Assembly (NCBI RefSeq): GCF_902833145.1
Contig: NZ_CADFEN010000012.1
Coordinates: 186,001 to 250,000 of the forward strand
DNA from: Burkholderia sp. BCC0506
Lineage (GTDB): Bacteria; Pseudomonadota; Gammaproteobacteria; Burkholderiales; Burkholderiaceae
Direction: 5' to 3'
DNA length: 64,000 bases
This document shows positions 48,695 through 57,535 of this stretch, one piece after another. The position numbers and the translations under genes are program-made. Below the pieces are notes generated by a model. The model did no database searches and had not been told where the DNA came from. It was given only the letters and a program-made list of their open reading frames with translations. The stretch's first letter is position 1; the number at the start of each line of letters is the position of its first letter.

Positions 48695-50026
48695 ATGACC
48701 GTATTCGACCTGAACCGCGGCGCGCTCGCGCCGGTCGCCGACGAAGTCGACCTCGTCGAGCTGCGCGTGACGGGCGCCATTCCGCGCGAACTCGACGGCA
48801 CGTTGCTGCGCAACGGCCCGAACCCGCCGGGCGGCCGCTTCGCTGGCAACGACATGCTGTCGTGGTGGCCGGAGGCCGCGATGCTGCATGCGATCGCGTT
48901 CGCCGACGGCCGCGCGGCCGGCTACCGGAACCGCTGGGCGCGCACGCAGCGCTGGGCCGCCGTGCACGCGCCGGGGCAGGCGCCCCATCTGCCCGACACC
49001 AATCCGAACGTGAACGTGTTGCAGCATGCGGGCGAATTGCTCGCGCTGGCCGAGGGCGGCACGCCGCTCGCGATCACCGCCGCGCTCGACACGCTCGGCT
49101 TGCCGGCGCGCCACGCGGGCTTCGACGGCGGGATGACCGCGCATCCGAAGGTCGATCCGGTGACCGGCGAGCTGATCCTGTTCCGTGCGGACTGGCGCGC
49201 GCCGTGGCTGCGCTACGGCGTGATCGACGCGACGGGTGTGAAGCGTGTCGACGTCGAGATCGAGCTGAGCGCGCCGTCGATGATGCACGACTTGGCGATC
49301 ACCGAAACCCGCAGCCTGCTGCTCGACCTGAACGTCGGCTACGACTTCTCGCTGCTGAAGCAGGGCCACCGGATGCCGCTGCGCTGGCACGACGAGCGGC
49401 CGGCGCGCCTCGGCGTGATCCCGCGCCACGGCGGAGACGTACGCTGGTTCGGCATCGAGCCGTGTTTCATCCAGCACGTCGTGAACGCGTACGACTGCGA
49501 CGCGTCGTGCATCGTGCTCGACGCCGTGCGCTATCCGTCGTTCCTGCGGCTCGATGCGCGCACGGGCCGCTTCGCCGACAACCCGGTCGGCGAGCTGTGG
49601 CGCTACGTGATCGATACCGCGAACGGATTGATCGACGAAGGGCCGCTCGCCGACGGCGGCCTCGAGTTGCCGCGCATCAACGAAAGCCGCACCGGGCGCC
49701 GGTACCGCTATCTGTATGCGGTCGAGCAGCCGAACAACGCGGAAATGCGCGGCGTGATGCGCTTCGATCACGCGCGCGGCACGACGATGCATTACGCGGT
49801 GCCGGCCGGCGACCAGAACGGCGAGCCGGTGTTCGTGCCACGCCCGGGCGGCACCGACGAGGACGACGGCTGGCTGCTGGTGATGGTCTACCGCGCGGCG
49901 ACGGATACGAGCGACGTCGTGATCCTCGATGCGCGCGCGATCGACGCCGAGCCGGTGGCGACCGTCCACCTGCCGCGCCGCGTGCCGGCCGGGTTCCACG
50001 GCGCGTGGGTGCCGCGCGAGCGTTGA
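48695..50026 (+). CDS. Carotenoid-cleavage-oxygenase family enzyme
   Basis: This non-heme iron dioxygenase has 443 aa and the seven-bladed propeller fold. The four iron-binding His are in TAHPKVDP, MMHDLAIT, FIQHVVNAY and GFHGAWVP. Bacterial members cleave carotenoids, or stilbenoid compounds such as lignostilbene, resveratrol and isoeugenol. No carotenoid genes are visible, so a plant phenolic substrate is plausible. It is in an operon with the DUF2239 gene. Confidence 0.9.
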   Translation: MTVFDLNRGALAPVADEVDLVELRVTGAIPRELDGTLLRNGPNPPGGRFAGNDMLSWWPEAAMLHAIAFADGRAAGYRNRWARTQRWAAVHAPGQAPHLPDTNPNVNVLQHAGELLALAEGGTPLAITAALDTLGLPARHAGFDGGMTAHPKVDPVTGELILFRADWRAPWLRYGVIDATGVKRVDVEIELSAPSMMHDLAITETRSLLLDLNVGYDFSLLKQGHRMPLRWHDERPARLGVIPRHGGDVRWFGIEPCFIQHVVNAYDCDASCIVLDAVRYPSFLRLDARTGRFADNPVGELWRYVIDTANGLIDEGPLADGGLELPRINESRTGRRYRYLYAVEQPNNAEMRGVMRFDHARGTTMHYAVPAGDQNGEPVFVPRPGGTDEDDGWLLVMVYRAATDTSDVVILDARAIDAEPVATVHLPRRVPAGFHGAWVPRER

Positions 50027-50045
50027 ACGTGAGCGGCGGCGCGCG

Positions 50046-51212
50046 TCACTGCGCGCGCAGCGCGTCGACGATCTTCAGCCGCGCGGCGCGCATCGCGGGC
50101 AGGAAGCCGCCGACGAGCCCCATCACGAGCGAGAACAGCAGCGTCTTCACGACGATCGCGGGCGTCAGCACGAAGCGGAACGACAGGTCCGAGAAGGTCT
50201 GGAAGTTGGTCGTCGAAAACGACGCGAACTGCATCAGCGACGCGCACGCGAGCCCCGCGACGCCGCCGACGAAGCCGAGCAGCAGCGCCTCGAGCAGGAA
50301 CGCGGCGAGCACGCTGGTGCGCTTGAAGCCGAGCGCGCGCAGCGTACCGATCTCGGCCACGCGGTTCGCGACCGACGCATACATCGTGATCATCGCGCCG
50401 ATCATCGCGGCGATCGAGAAGATCGTCGACAGCGTGATGCCGAGGATGTTGATGAACGTCGACAGCGCCTTCGACTGGTCGCCGTAGAAGGTCTGCTCGC
50501 GCTTCGCCTCGTCGGTCAGGCGCGGGTCGACGTCGATGTCGGCCTTGAAGCGCGCGAAGCCGTCGGCGCTCGGGATGCGCAGCACCATCGACGAATAGCT
50601 GGTGCGCCGGAACGACTGCATCAGCTGATCGACGTCGCCCCAGATCTCCGAGTCGAAGCCGCTGCCGCCCGCGTCGAAGATGCCGACGACGGTCCAGTCG
50701 CGCTGCGCGAAATGGAGGCGGTCGCCGAGCTGCGTGCCGCTGAAGCCTTTCGCGATCGCGCTGCCGACGACGATCTCCGACGAGCCCGGTGCGAACGGTC
50801 GGCCGGCCGCGAGCGTCACGTGCGGGCGCAGCGCGAGGCCGGCCGGCGACACGCCGCGGATCACGACGTTCGACGGCTTGCCGCTCGACGTCTTCACGAG
50901 CGAGATCAGCACGACGGCTTCCTTCGACACGAGCGGCCGGCCGTCGGGGCCGAGCGCGACGGCCGGGTGCATTTCGAGCGCGTTGGCCTGCTGATGATCG
51001 ATCGAACTCTGGATCTCGGTCTCGGCGCCCTTGCGGATCACCACCGCGTTGTCGGGTTCGCCGGTCGACACGAGCGTTTTCGTGAGCCCCGCATCGAGCA
51101 TCTGCACCGTCGCGAACACGAAGATCACGAGCGCCATGCCGCCCGCGGTCAACGCGGTGGTGAGGCGCCGGGTCCACAGGTTGCGCGCGATGTAGGTGAG
51201 GGGAATGGCCAT
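50046..51212 (-). CDS. ABC transporter permease, FtsX/MacB type (second)
   Basis: This permease of 388 aa has one N-terminal helix (TTALTAGGMALVIFVFATVQML, in part), a large periplasmic MacB-like domain and three C-terminal helices with the FtsX motif AEIGTLRALGFKRTSVLAAFLLEA (in part). It pairs with the permease at 51221 and the ATPase at 52397. Such systems act by mechanotransmission to export or extract molecules from the periplasm. Confidence 0.92.
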   Translation of the reverse strand: MAIPLTYIARNLWTRRLTTALTAGGMALVIFVFATVQMLDAGLTKTLVSTGEPDNAVVIRKGAETEIQSSIDHQQANALEMHPAVALGPDGRPLVSKEAVVLISLVKTSSGKPSNVVIRGVSPAGLALRPHVTLAAGRPFAPGSSEIVVGSAIAKGFSGTQLGDRLHFAQRDWTVVGIFDAGGSGFDSEIWGDVDQLMQSFRRTSYSSMVLRIPSADGFARFKADIDVDPRLTDEAKREQTFYGDQSKALSTFINILGITLSTIFSIAAMIGAMITMYASVANRVAEIGTLRALGFKRTSVLAAFLLEALLLGFVGGVAGLACASLMQFASFSTTNFQTFSDLSFRFVLTPAIVVKTLLFSLVMGLVGGFLPAMRAARLKIVDALRAQ

Positions 51213-51220
51213 GCGCGTCG

Positions 51221-52375
51221 CTATCCGATCGCCCGCAGGCCTTCGACGACGCGCACGCGCGCCGCCTGCCACGCCGGCACGAGCGCGGCCGCGAGGCCGA
51301 CCGCGATCGAGCACGCGGCCTGCAGCGCGACCGTCTCGGTCGATACCCTGAACACCGGGAAGATGCCGCCGGCCGCCTGCTTGAACAGGCTCGCGGCGGG
51401 CGGCGTCGCGAGCATCCCGAGCCCGCCGCCGGCCACCGAGATCAGCACCGATTCGCCGAACACGATCAGCGCGAGGAACCCCGGGCCGAAACCGAGCGCC
51501 TTCAGCGTCGCGTATTCGGCCGTGCGCTCGCGCGCGCTCATCGCCATCGCGTTGGCCATCACGGCCATGATGATCAGGATCACCACGTACGACACCAGCC
51601 GGATCGCGGCGATGATCTGGTTCGACATCGCGACGAAGCCGAGCTGGAACGCCTGCTCGGTCTCGGTCAGCGTTTCGGCGAGCGAGTTCCTGAACACGGC
51701 ATCGACGTGGCGCGCGATCGACGCGCCGTCGTCGGGGTTCGCGACACCGAGCACGAACACGCCGACCTGGTCGGCCTGCTTCGGCGTGCGCTTGCGCACC
51801 GTCTCGTTCAGGTAATCCCAGTGGAACACCAGCTGGCGCGTGATCGTCGAATCGTCGCGGCCGTCGAGAATGCCGCGCACGACGAAATCCCACGTGCCCG
51901 GATAGATCGTGCCCTTCAGCGGGATCACGTCGCCGACCTTGAAACCGAACTGCGTCGCGAGCTGGCGGCCGACGAGGCAGCCGCGGCGGTCGCGGTCGTA
52001 GTCGGCGCGCTGCTGCGCCGGCAGGATGAATTCCGGGTACAGGTCGAGGTAGTTCTCCGACACCGCGAAGCTCGCGAAGAAGTTCTTCGGGTCGCGATAG
52101 ATGCCGCCGAACCAGTTCGAGCGGACCACGGCCGTCACGCCGTCGACGCCGCGGATCCGGTTCTCGTAGCTCACCGGCAGCGGAAACACGAGCGAGATCG
52201 CGTTGCGCGTGACGAGCCGGCCGCTGGAGGCCGCCGCCGCGCCCGCGTACCACGCGTCGACCACCGTATGCAGCAGCCCGAACGCGAGCACCGCGATGGT
52301 CAGCCCGAGCACGGTCAGCAGCGTGCGCAGCCGGTGCCGCAGCGCGTTGCGCGCGATCAGCTTCAGCACGTACAT
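51221..52375 (-). CDS. ABC transporter permease, FtsX/MacB type (first)
   Basis: This permease of 384 aa has an N-terminal helix ([20 protein letters not shown]), a periplasmic domain and a C-terminal FtsX domain ([28 protein letters not shown], in part). It is the heterodimer partner of the downstream permease, with 8 bp between the genes. Confidence 0.92.
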   Translation of the reverse strand: MYVLKLIARNALRHRLRTLLTVLGLTIAVLAFGLLHTVVDAWYAGAAAASSGRLVTRNAISLVFPLPVSYENRIRGVDGVTAVVRSNWFGGIYRDPKNFFASFAVSENYLDLYPEFILPAQQRADYDRDRRGCLVGRQLATQFGFKVGDVIPLKGTIYPGTWDFVVRGILDGRDDSTITRQLVFHWDYLNETVRKRTPKQADQVGVFVLGVANPDDGASIARHVDAVFRNSLAETLTETEQAFQLGFVAMSNQIIAAIRLVSYVVILIIMAVMANAMAMSARERTAEYATLKALGFGPGFLALIVFGESVLISVAGGGLGMLATPPAASLFKQAAGGIFPVFRVSTETVALQAACSIAVGLAAALVPAWQAARVRVVEGLRAIG

Positions 52376-52396
52376 GGCGCGCGCTCCCGTTGCCGG

Positions 52397-53095
52397 TCAG
52401 CCGGCGTGCCCATCGATCAGCTCCCCTTTTTCCAGATGGACGACCGAGCGCGCGGCGCCGGCCGCGTGCGCGTCGTGCGTCACCATGATGATCGTCTTGC
52501 CGAGCTCGGCGTTCATCCGCTGCAGCATCGCGAGCACGTCGGTGGCGGATGCGCGGTCGAGGTCGCCGGTCGGCTCGTCGGCGACGATCAGCACCGGATC
52601 GGTGATCAGCGCGCGCGCGATCGCGACGCGCTGCTGCTGGCCGCCCGACAGCTCGGACGGGTAATGGCTCGTGCGATCGCCGAGATTCACCATGTCGAGC
52701 ACGAGCTCGACGCGCTCGTGCCGCTCGCGGCGCGACAGCTGCGTGAGCATCAGCGGCAGCTCGACGTTCTCGAACGCGGTGAGCACCGGCATCAGGTTGT
52801 AGAACTGGAAGATGAAGCCGACGTTCGCCGCGCGCCATTCGGCCAGCTGCGCCTCGGCGAGCTGCGAGATGTCGAGGCCGCCGACGCGCAGCTCGCCGCT
52901 GTCGGGCCGGTCGATGCCGGCCACGAGGTTCAGCAGCGTGCTCTTGCCGGAGCCCGACGGCCCCATCAGCGCGACGAAGTCGCCTTCGCCGATGTCGAGC
53001 GTGATGTCGGTCAGCACGGGCACGACCTGGTTGCCGCGCCGGTACGACTTCGCGACGTGGCTGAGCTCGACGAGGGGCGGCGGGGCGTCGTTCAC
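52397..53095 (-). CDS. ABC transporter ATPase, MacB/LolD type
   Basis: This ATPase of 232 aa has Walker [10 protein letters not shown]-loop [22 protein letters not shown] (in part), signature LSGGQQQRV, Walker [13 protein letters not shown] and switch His in MVTHD. The GTG at 53095 follows the stop of the upstream fusion-protein gene by 5 bp. It drives the two FtsX-type permeases. Confidence 0.95.
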   Translation of the reverse strand: MNDAPPPLVELSHVAKSYRRGNQVVPVLTDITLDIGEGDFVALMGPSGSGKSTLLNLVAGIDRPDSGELRVGGLDISQLAEAQLAEWRAANVGFIFQFYNLMPVLTAFENVELPLMLTQLSRRERHERVELVLDMVNLGDRTSHYPSELSGGQQQRVAIARALITDPVLIVADEPTGDLDRASATDVLAMLQRMNAELGKTIIMVTHDAHAAGAARSVVHLEKGELIDGHAG

Positions 53096-53100
53096 GCGCG

Positions 53101-54306
53101 CTACTTCTTCGCGACGGTCACTTTCGCGCCGTCCTTCAGCTTCGCGCCCGGCGCGAGCACGACCGTGTCGCCGGGCTTCACGCCGCGCACCGCGACGAGC
53201 TCGCCGATCCGCGTGCCCTTCGTCACGGCCACCGCATGCACGGCGTCGTCCTTCACGACGAACACGACCGGCCGGCCGTCGCGTTCGACCACCGCGCTCG
53301 CCTGCACGGCCGTCACCGGCTGCCGGTCCTGCGGCGATGCGGGTTTCGACAGGAACGCGATCTTCGCGCTCATGTCGGGCAGCACGCGCTCGTCGCGATC
53401 GACGAAGCGCACCTTCACGAGCACGGTGGCCTTCGAGCGATCGACGGTCGGCACGATGCGCGATACGCGGCCCGCGAAGCGCATGTCGGGCAGCGCGTCG
53501 AGCTGGATCTCGCACGGCTGCTCGGCACGGATCTTCGCGATGTTCGATTCGGCGACGTCGGCCTCGACCTCGAGCGTGTCCATGTCGGCGATCGTCACGA
53601 CCGCACCCTTGCTGTCCGATGCGGACGAGAACGGCGTGATGTTGTCGCCGACGTTCGCGTGCTTCGCGAGCACGATGCCGTCGAACGGCGCGCGGATCAC
53701 CGTCTGGTCGACCGCCACCTGCGCGGCCTGCGCGTTCGCTTCGGCCGACGCGATCGCGGCCTGGTCGCTGGCGAGCGTGGCGCGCGCCTTGTTCACGCGG
53801 GCCGTGTCGGTGTCGAGCTGTGCGGCCGGCACGGCGCCGCGCGGCGCGAGCGCGGCCGTGCGGCGCAGCGCGATTTCCGCGTCCTTCAGCTCGGCCTGGG
53901 CGACGCCGAGGTTCGCGCGGGAGACCTGCACCTGCGCGCGCGCCTGACCGAGCGACGCCCGCACGTCGCTGCTTTCGAGCCGCGCGATGATCTCGTCCTG
54001 CTTCACGCGCGTGCCTTCGAGCACGCCGAGCCATTCGACGCGCCCCTGGCCCTTCGACGCGACCGCGGCCTTGCGCTGCGGCACGACGTAGCCGGTCGCA
54101 TTGAGCTGCGTGTCGTTCTGGTACGGGTAGGCGGAGGTGACGGACGTGGTGTCGACGCTCGGCCGGCCGGTGAGCGCGAGGCCGGCGACGATCGCGACGA
54201 CGACGAGCGCGGCGGCGACCGCATAGCGTGCCCACCGGCGCCGGCGCGGCACCGGTGCGATCGGACGCCGGTCGATTTTCAGTTTGTCCAGATTGTGATC
54301 GGGCAA
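53101..54306 (-). CDS. Periplasmic membrane-fusion (MacA/HlyD-like) protein
   Basis: This adaptor protein of about 401 aa has an N-terminal helix (ARYAVAAALVVVAIVAGLAL) and a lipoyl half (GYVVPQRKAAVASKGQGRVEWL, in part). A coiled-coil hairpin follows at about residues 105-190, then beta-barrel (VEADVAESNIAKI) and membrane-proximal domains. I use TTG 54306 (MPDHNLDKLKIDRRP), with GAGG about 10 bp upstream; the frame is open further. It is the first gene of a MacAB-like exporter. No TolC homologue is adjacent. Confidence 0.88.
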   Translation of the reverse strand: MPDHNLDKLKIDRRPIAPVPRRRRWARYAVAAALVVVAIVAGLALTGRPSVDTTSVTSAYPYQNDTQLNATGYVVPQRKAAVASKGQGRVEWLGVLEGTRVKQDEIIARLESSDVRASLGQARAQVQVSRANLGVAQAELKDAEIALRRTAALAPRGAVPAAQLDTDTARVNKARATLASDQAAIASAEANAQAAQVAVDQTVIRAPFDGIVLAKHANVGDNITPFSSASDSKGAVVTIADMDTLEVEADVAESNIAKIRAEQPCEIQLDALPDMRFAGRVSRIVPTVDRSKATVLVKVRFVDRDERVLPDMSAKIAFLSKPASPQDRQPVTAVQASAVVERDGRPVVFVVKDDAVHAVAVTKGTRIGELVAVRGVKPGDTVVLAPGAKLKDGAKVTVAKK

Positions 54307-54664
54307 TTTGAGCGCCTCGAGACGGCGGCGGTCGTGTGACGGCCGCGATCCGGTTTCCGGGGAAAGGGACGGATGGACGCCAGTATAAGCGTCGTCCCGA
54401 CGGCGCGCGAGCCGGTTTGCGGCGCCGCGCGGCGACGGCCTGCGTCGCCTGCCGGCGCGGTCTGACGCGCCCGCCCCCGGGGAAACCCGAGGCCGTAGGC
54501 AACGTGTCAACTGGCCGCGAACGCGGTGCGTTATGGAACCAGTGCGTCAGGTTTTGTCGCGGCGGAACGGCGAAAGCCGGCCTCGCGGCCTGGGGCTCCG
54601 GTGCGAATGCCTCGCATCTTTGATTACCGGTACGTTTGATTTTTTCTCCGCTAAAGGAAGAACA

Positions 54665-54898
54665 ATGAAGAAGACGCTCGCTTCGATCATCGCCGCGGCA
54701 TTCGCGCTCGCATCGGTTTCGGCATTCGCACAGGCGTCCGCGCCGGCAGCCGACACGTCGGCCGCCGCGCCGGCACCGGCCAAGAAGGATCACAGCAAGC
54801 CGAAGCACCAGCTGAAGCACCACGGTTCGAAGAAGGGCCAGGCGAAGGCTGCTGCCGCATCGGCCGCCGGCACGAACGACGCAGGCACGCAGAACTAA
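54665..54898 (+). CDS. Small exported Lys/His/Ala-rich protein
   Basis: This protein of 77 aa has a signal peptide (MKKTLASIIAAAFALASVSAFA), shown as the residues before the cut at about 22. The mature part is low complexity: Ala/Pro, then KKDHSKPKHQLKHHGSKKG, then Ala. The composition recalls acid-shock (Asr-like) periplasmic proteins. AAAGGAAG precedes the ATG and a strong terminator follows, so this is probably a real, well expressed gene. Confidence 0.82.
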   Translation: MKKTLASIIAAAFALASVSAFAQASAPAADTSAAAPAPAKKDHSKPKHQLKHHGSKKGQAKAAAASAAGTNDAGTQN

Positions 54899-54943
54899 GC
54901 GGTTCGCCGCCACGGCCGGCATTGCCGGTCATCGGTCGGCCCA

Positions 54944-54979
54944 CCCCGCATGCTCCGGCATGCGGGGTTTTGTTTTTTT
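54944..54979 (+). terminator. Rho-independent terminator
   Basis: CCCCGCATGC (54944-54953) pairs with GCATGCGGGG (54958-54967), followed by TTTTGTTTTTTT. It abuts the stop codon of the convergent Mut7-C gene. Confidence 0.95.
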
Positions 54980-55749
54980 CAGGCGCCGGGTTCGCCCGGT
55001 TCGTCGCGCCGCGCGCGCGGCGGCGCGCGCATCGCGTCGACCACAGCGCGCATGCGCCGCCAGTGAGAGCCCTCCCAGAACACGCGCCGGCACACGTCGC
55101 ACGCCGCGAAGCGCCGGTGCCGCTGCCGGACGCCGGCCGGTACGCGCGGCGCGGCGGCTGCCGCATCGAGCGGATGCAGCGGCGCGTTGCAGCGCAGGCA
55201 CAGCCGGAACGGCCGCATGTGCGGCGCGAGATCGAGCCGCTCGAACAGTTCGCGCAACTGGTCGGCCGGCTGCAGCGCATGGAGGTAGCAGCCGCGCGCG
55301 ACCGCACGCCGCTTGAGCAGCTCGCGGTCGCGGGTCAGCACGATCCGGTTCTCCCGCTCGGCCAGCGCCGCGAGTTCGTCGTCGCGGTAGTGGTTGTCGT
55401 AGCAGGTGTCGAAGCCGGCGAGGCGCAGCAGTTGCGCGAGGCCGCCCAGGTGCGCGTCGGCGACGAAGCGCCACGGTGCCGGCGGCCGGCCGGTGGCGCC
55501 GTTGACCGCCGGCCGTGCGCGCTCGGGAAAGACTTCGACGCGGTCGCCGTCGTCGAGCGGCCGGTCGGGCGCGGCCGGCGCGCCGTTCACGTACAGCCGG
55601 CCGATTTCGGTGTGCGGGACGCCGAGCGCCTCGATCGCATGCTTGAGCGTCGCGTCGCGGGCGCACGCGTGCGCGAACGCCCGGTCGCGCTGCGTGCGCG
55701 CGAGAAAGGCGTTCAGTTCGCCGTGAAAGCGGAAGGTCGCGGTCGCCAT
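54979..55749 (-). CDS. Mut7-C RNase-domain protein with ubiquitin-like N-terminus
   Basis: This protein of 256 aa begins with a MoaD/ubiquitin-like domain (ATFRFHGELNAFLARTQRD to DRPLDDGDRVEVFP) and continues with a PIN-like Mut7-C domain (RFVADAHLGGLAQLLRLAGFDTCY, in part; IVLTRDRELLKRR). A C-terminal zinc ribbon (LCLRCNAPL ... CDVCRRVFWEGSHWRRM) completes it. It is likely a metal-dependent RNase; targets are unknown. Confidence 0.88.
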   Translation of the reverse strand: MATATFRFHGELNAFLARTQRDRAFAHACARDATLKHAIEALGVPHTEIGRLYVNGAPAAPDRPLDDGDRVEVFPERARPAVNGATGRPPAPWRFVADAHLGGLAQLLRLAGFDTCYDNHYRDDELAALAERENRIVLTRDRELLKRRAVARGCYLHALQPADQLRELFERLDLAPHMRPFRLCLRCNAPLHPLDAAAAAPRVPAGVRQRHRRFAACDVCRRVFWEGSHWRRMRAVVDAMRAPPRARRDEPGEPGA

Positions 55750-55845
55750 CCGTGCAGTATCGCACCGCGCCCGGGCGGCGGCAGGCGCTGCAGAGCGCCG
55801 GCATCTGTGTTTAACTCGCGGCTTCACGGAGCGAAGGAGCGGGAA

Positions 55846-56715
55846 ATGGATCTCGGGTTTATCGGGCTGGGCGAAATGGGGCAGGCGATCGCGACGAACC
55901 TGCTGAAGGCGGGCCACACGGTGCGGGTCTGGAACCGGTCGCGCGAGCGGGCCGAACCGCTCGCGGCCTTCGGCGCGCAGGTCGTCGACACGCCGGCCGA
56001 CGCGTTTCGCGGCGACGTCGTGTTCTCGATGCTCGGCGACGATGCCGCCGCGCGCGCGGTGTTCGACGATGCGCTGCTGGCCCAGGCGCCGCGCGGGCTG
56101 ATCCACGTGAACATGGCGACGGTGTCGGTCGCGCTCGCCGAATCGCTCGCGCACGCGCATGCGTCGCGCGGCATCGACTACGTCGCCGCGCCGGTGATGG
56201 GGCGGCCGGACGTCGCGGCCGCCGCGCGCCTGACGATCATGGCGGGCGGCCCGGCCGAGGCGATCGACCGCGTGCAGCCGCTGTTCGACGCGATCGGCCA
56301 GAAGACCTGGCGGTTCGGCTCGCTGCCGCAGCACGCGAACGTCGCGAAGATCGCCGCGAACTTCACGCTCGCGTCGGCGATCGAGACGCTCGGCGAAGCG
56401 TCCGCGCTGCTCGGCGCGCACGGCGTCGCGATGCGCGATTTCCTCGACGTGATCACGAGCAGCGTGTTTCCGGGGCCCGTCTACGAAGGCTACGGCGCGA
56501 TGATCGCCGAGCGCCGCTACGAGCCCGCGCGCTTCAAGGCGCGGCTCGGGCTGAAGGACGTCCGGCTCGCGCTGGAGGCCGGCGACGCGACGTCGGTGCC
56601 GCTGCCGGTGGCGAGCGTCGTGCGCGACAGCCTGCTCGACGCGCTCGCGCACGGCGGCGGCGACCAGGATTTCGCGGTGCTCGGCGAGGCCGCGCTGCGC
56701 CGCGCCGGCCGCTGA
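55846..56715 (+). CDS. NAD(P)-dependent beta-hydroxyacid dehydrogenase
   Basis: This enzyme of 289 aa is of the 3-hydroxyisobutyrate dehydrogenase family. It has NAD(P)-binding GFIGLGEMGQAIATNLLKAGH (in part), VWNRSRERAE (favouring NADPH), the substrate loop DYVAAPVMGRPDVAAAARL, and catalytic Lys in NVAKIAANFTLASAIETLGEA (in part). It may be a succinic or glyoxylate semialdehyde reductase. The ATG at 55846 has GGAGCGGGAA upstream. Confidence 0.92.
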   Translation: MDLGFIGLGEMGQAIATNLLKAGHTVRVWNRSRERAEPLAAFGAQVVDTPADAFRGDVVFSMLGDDAAARAVFDDALLAQAPRGLIHVNMATVSVALAESLAHAHASRGIDYVAAPVMGRPDVAAAARLTIMAGGPAEAIDRVQPLFDAIGQKTWRFGSLPQHANVAKIAANFTLASAIETLGEASALLGAHGVAMRDFLDVITSSVFPGPVYEGYGAMIAERRYEPARFKARLGLKDVRLALEAGDATSVPLPVASVVRDSLLDALAHGGGDQDFAVLGEAALRRAGR

Positions 56716-56796
56716 CACGCGACAGAAGCGCCGTGCGCACGGCATAATCGGCAGTTCGTTTTCCCTTCATTCCTTACATATCGGGCAGAGGCAGTC

Positions 56797-57432
56797 ATGA
56801 ACTTGCATACGTGGTGGCTTTTCGTGGCGACGGTGTTCGTCGTGTCGGCGATTCCGGGCCCGAACATGCTGCTCGTGATGACGCACGGCGCACGGCATGG
56901 GCTGCGGCGCTCGTCCGCGACGATGGCCGGCTGCCTGAGCGCGCTGGTGCTGATGCTCGCGGTCTCCGCGGCAGGGCTCGGCGCGGTGCTCGAGGCATGG
57001 CCGGCGATGTTCAACGCGTTGCGTTTCGCGGGTGCGGCCTACCTGATCTATCTCGGCGTGAAGGCGTGGCGCGCACGCGTGGACGACGCGCCGGCCGCCG
57101 ACGTGGATGCCGTGACGCACGGGGCAGCGGCGTCGCGCATGGTGCTGTTCCGCAATGGCTTCCTGGTCGCCGGCAGCAACCCGAAGGCGATCCTGTTCGC
57201 GGCCGCGCTGCTGCCGCAGTTCATCAACGCGGCCGAGCCGACGCTGCCGCAGTTCGGCATTCTCGTCGTCACGTTCGCGGCAATCGAGGTGAGCTGGTAT
57301 CTCGTCTACGCGTCGTTCGGCACGCGCATCGGCGCCACGCTGAAGAGCCAGAGCGTCGCGAAGGTGTTCAACCGGCTGACGGGCGGGCTGTTCGTCGGCT
57401 TCGGCGCGATGATGGCGCTGGTTCGTCACTGA
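56797..57432 (+). CDS. LysE/RhtB family amino-acid exporter
   Basis: This protein of 211 aa has six helices. Its N-terminal motif FVVSAIPGPNMLLVMTHGARHGLRRS (in part) is the family hallmark, with FRNGFLVAGSNPKAILFAAALLPQF (in part) in the middle. It exports amino acids or homoserine lactone-like compounds. It lies 81 bp after the dehydrogenase gene. Confidence 0.93.
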   Translation: MNLHTWWLFVATVFVVSAIPGPNMLLVMTHGARHGLRRSSATMAGCLSALVLMLAVSAAGLGAVLEAWPAMFNALRFAGAAYLIYLGVKAWRARVDDAPAADVDAVTHGAAASRMVLFRNGFLVAGSNPKAILFAAALLPQFINAAEPTLPQFGILVVTFAAIEVSWYLVYASFGTRIGATLKSQSVAKVFNRLTGGLFVGFGAMMALVRH

Positions 57433-57452
57433 TTCCCGGCCGGCGCCGGCGT

Positions 57453-57498
57453 ACCGAACGCCCCGTCCCTCGCGAGAGGGCGGGGCGTTCGGTTTTCT
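57453..57498. terminator. Bidirectional terminator between lysE and MFS genes
   Basis: ACCGAACGCCCCG (57453-57465) pairs with CGGGGCGTTCGGT (57481-57493). An inner CCCTC/GAGGG extends the stem, and TTTTCT follows. Confidence 0.9.
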
Positions 57499-57535
57499 GA
57501 CGGCGCTTCACCGCTGCCCGTTCACCGCTGCCCGT

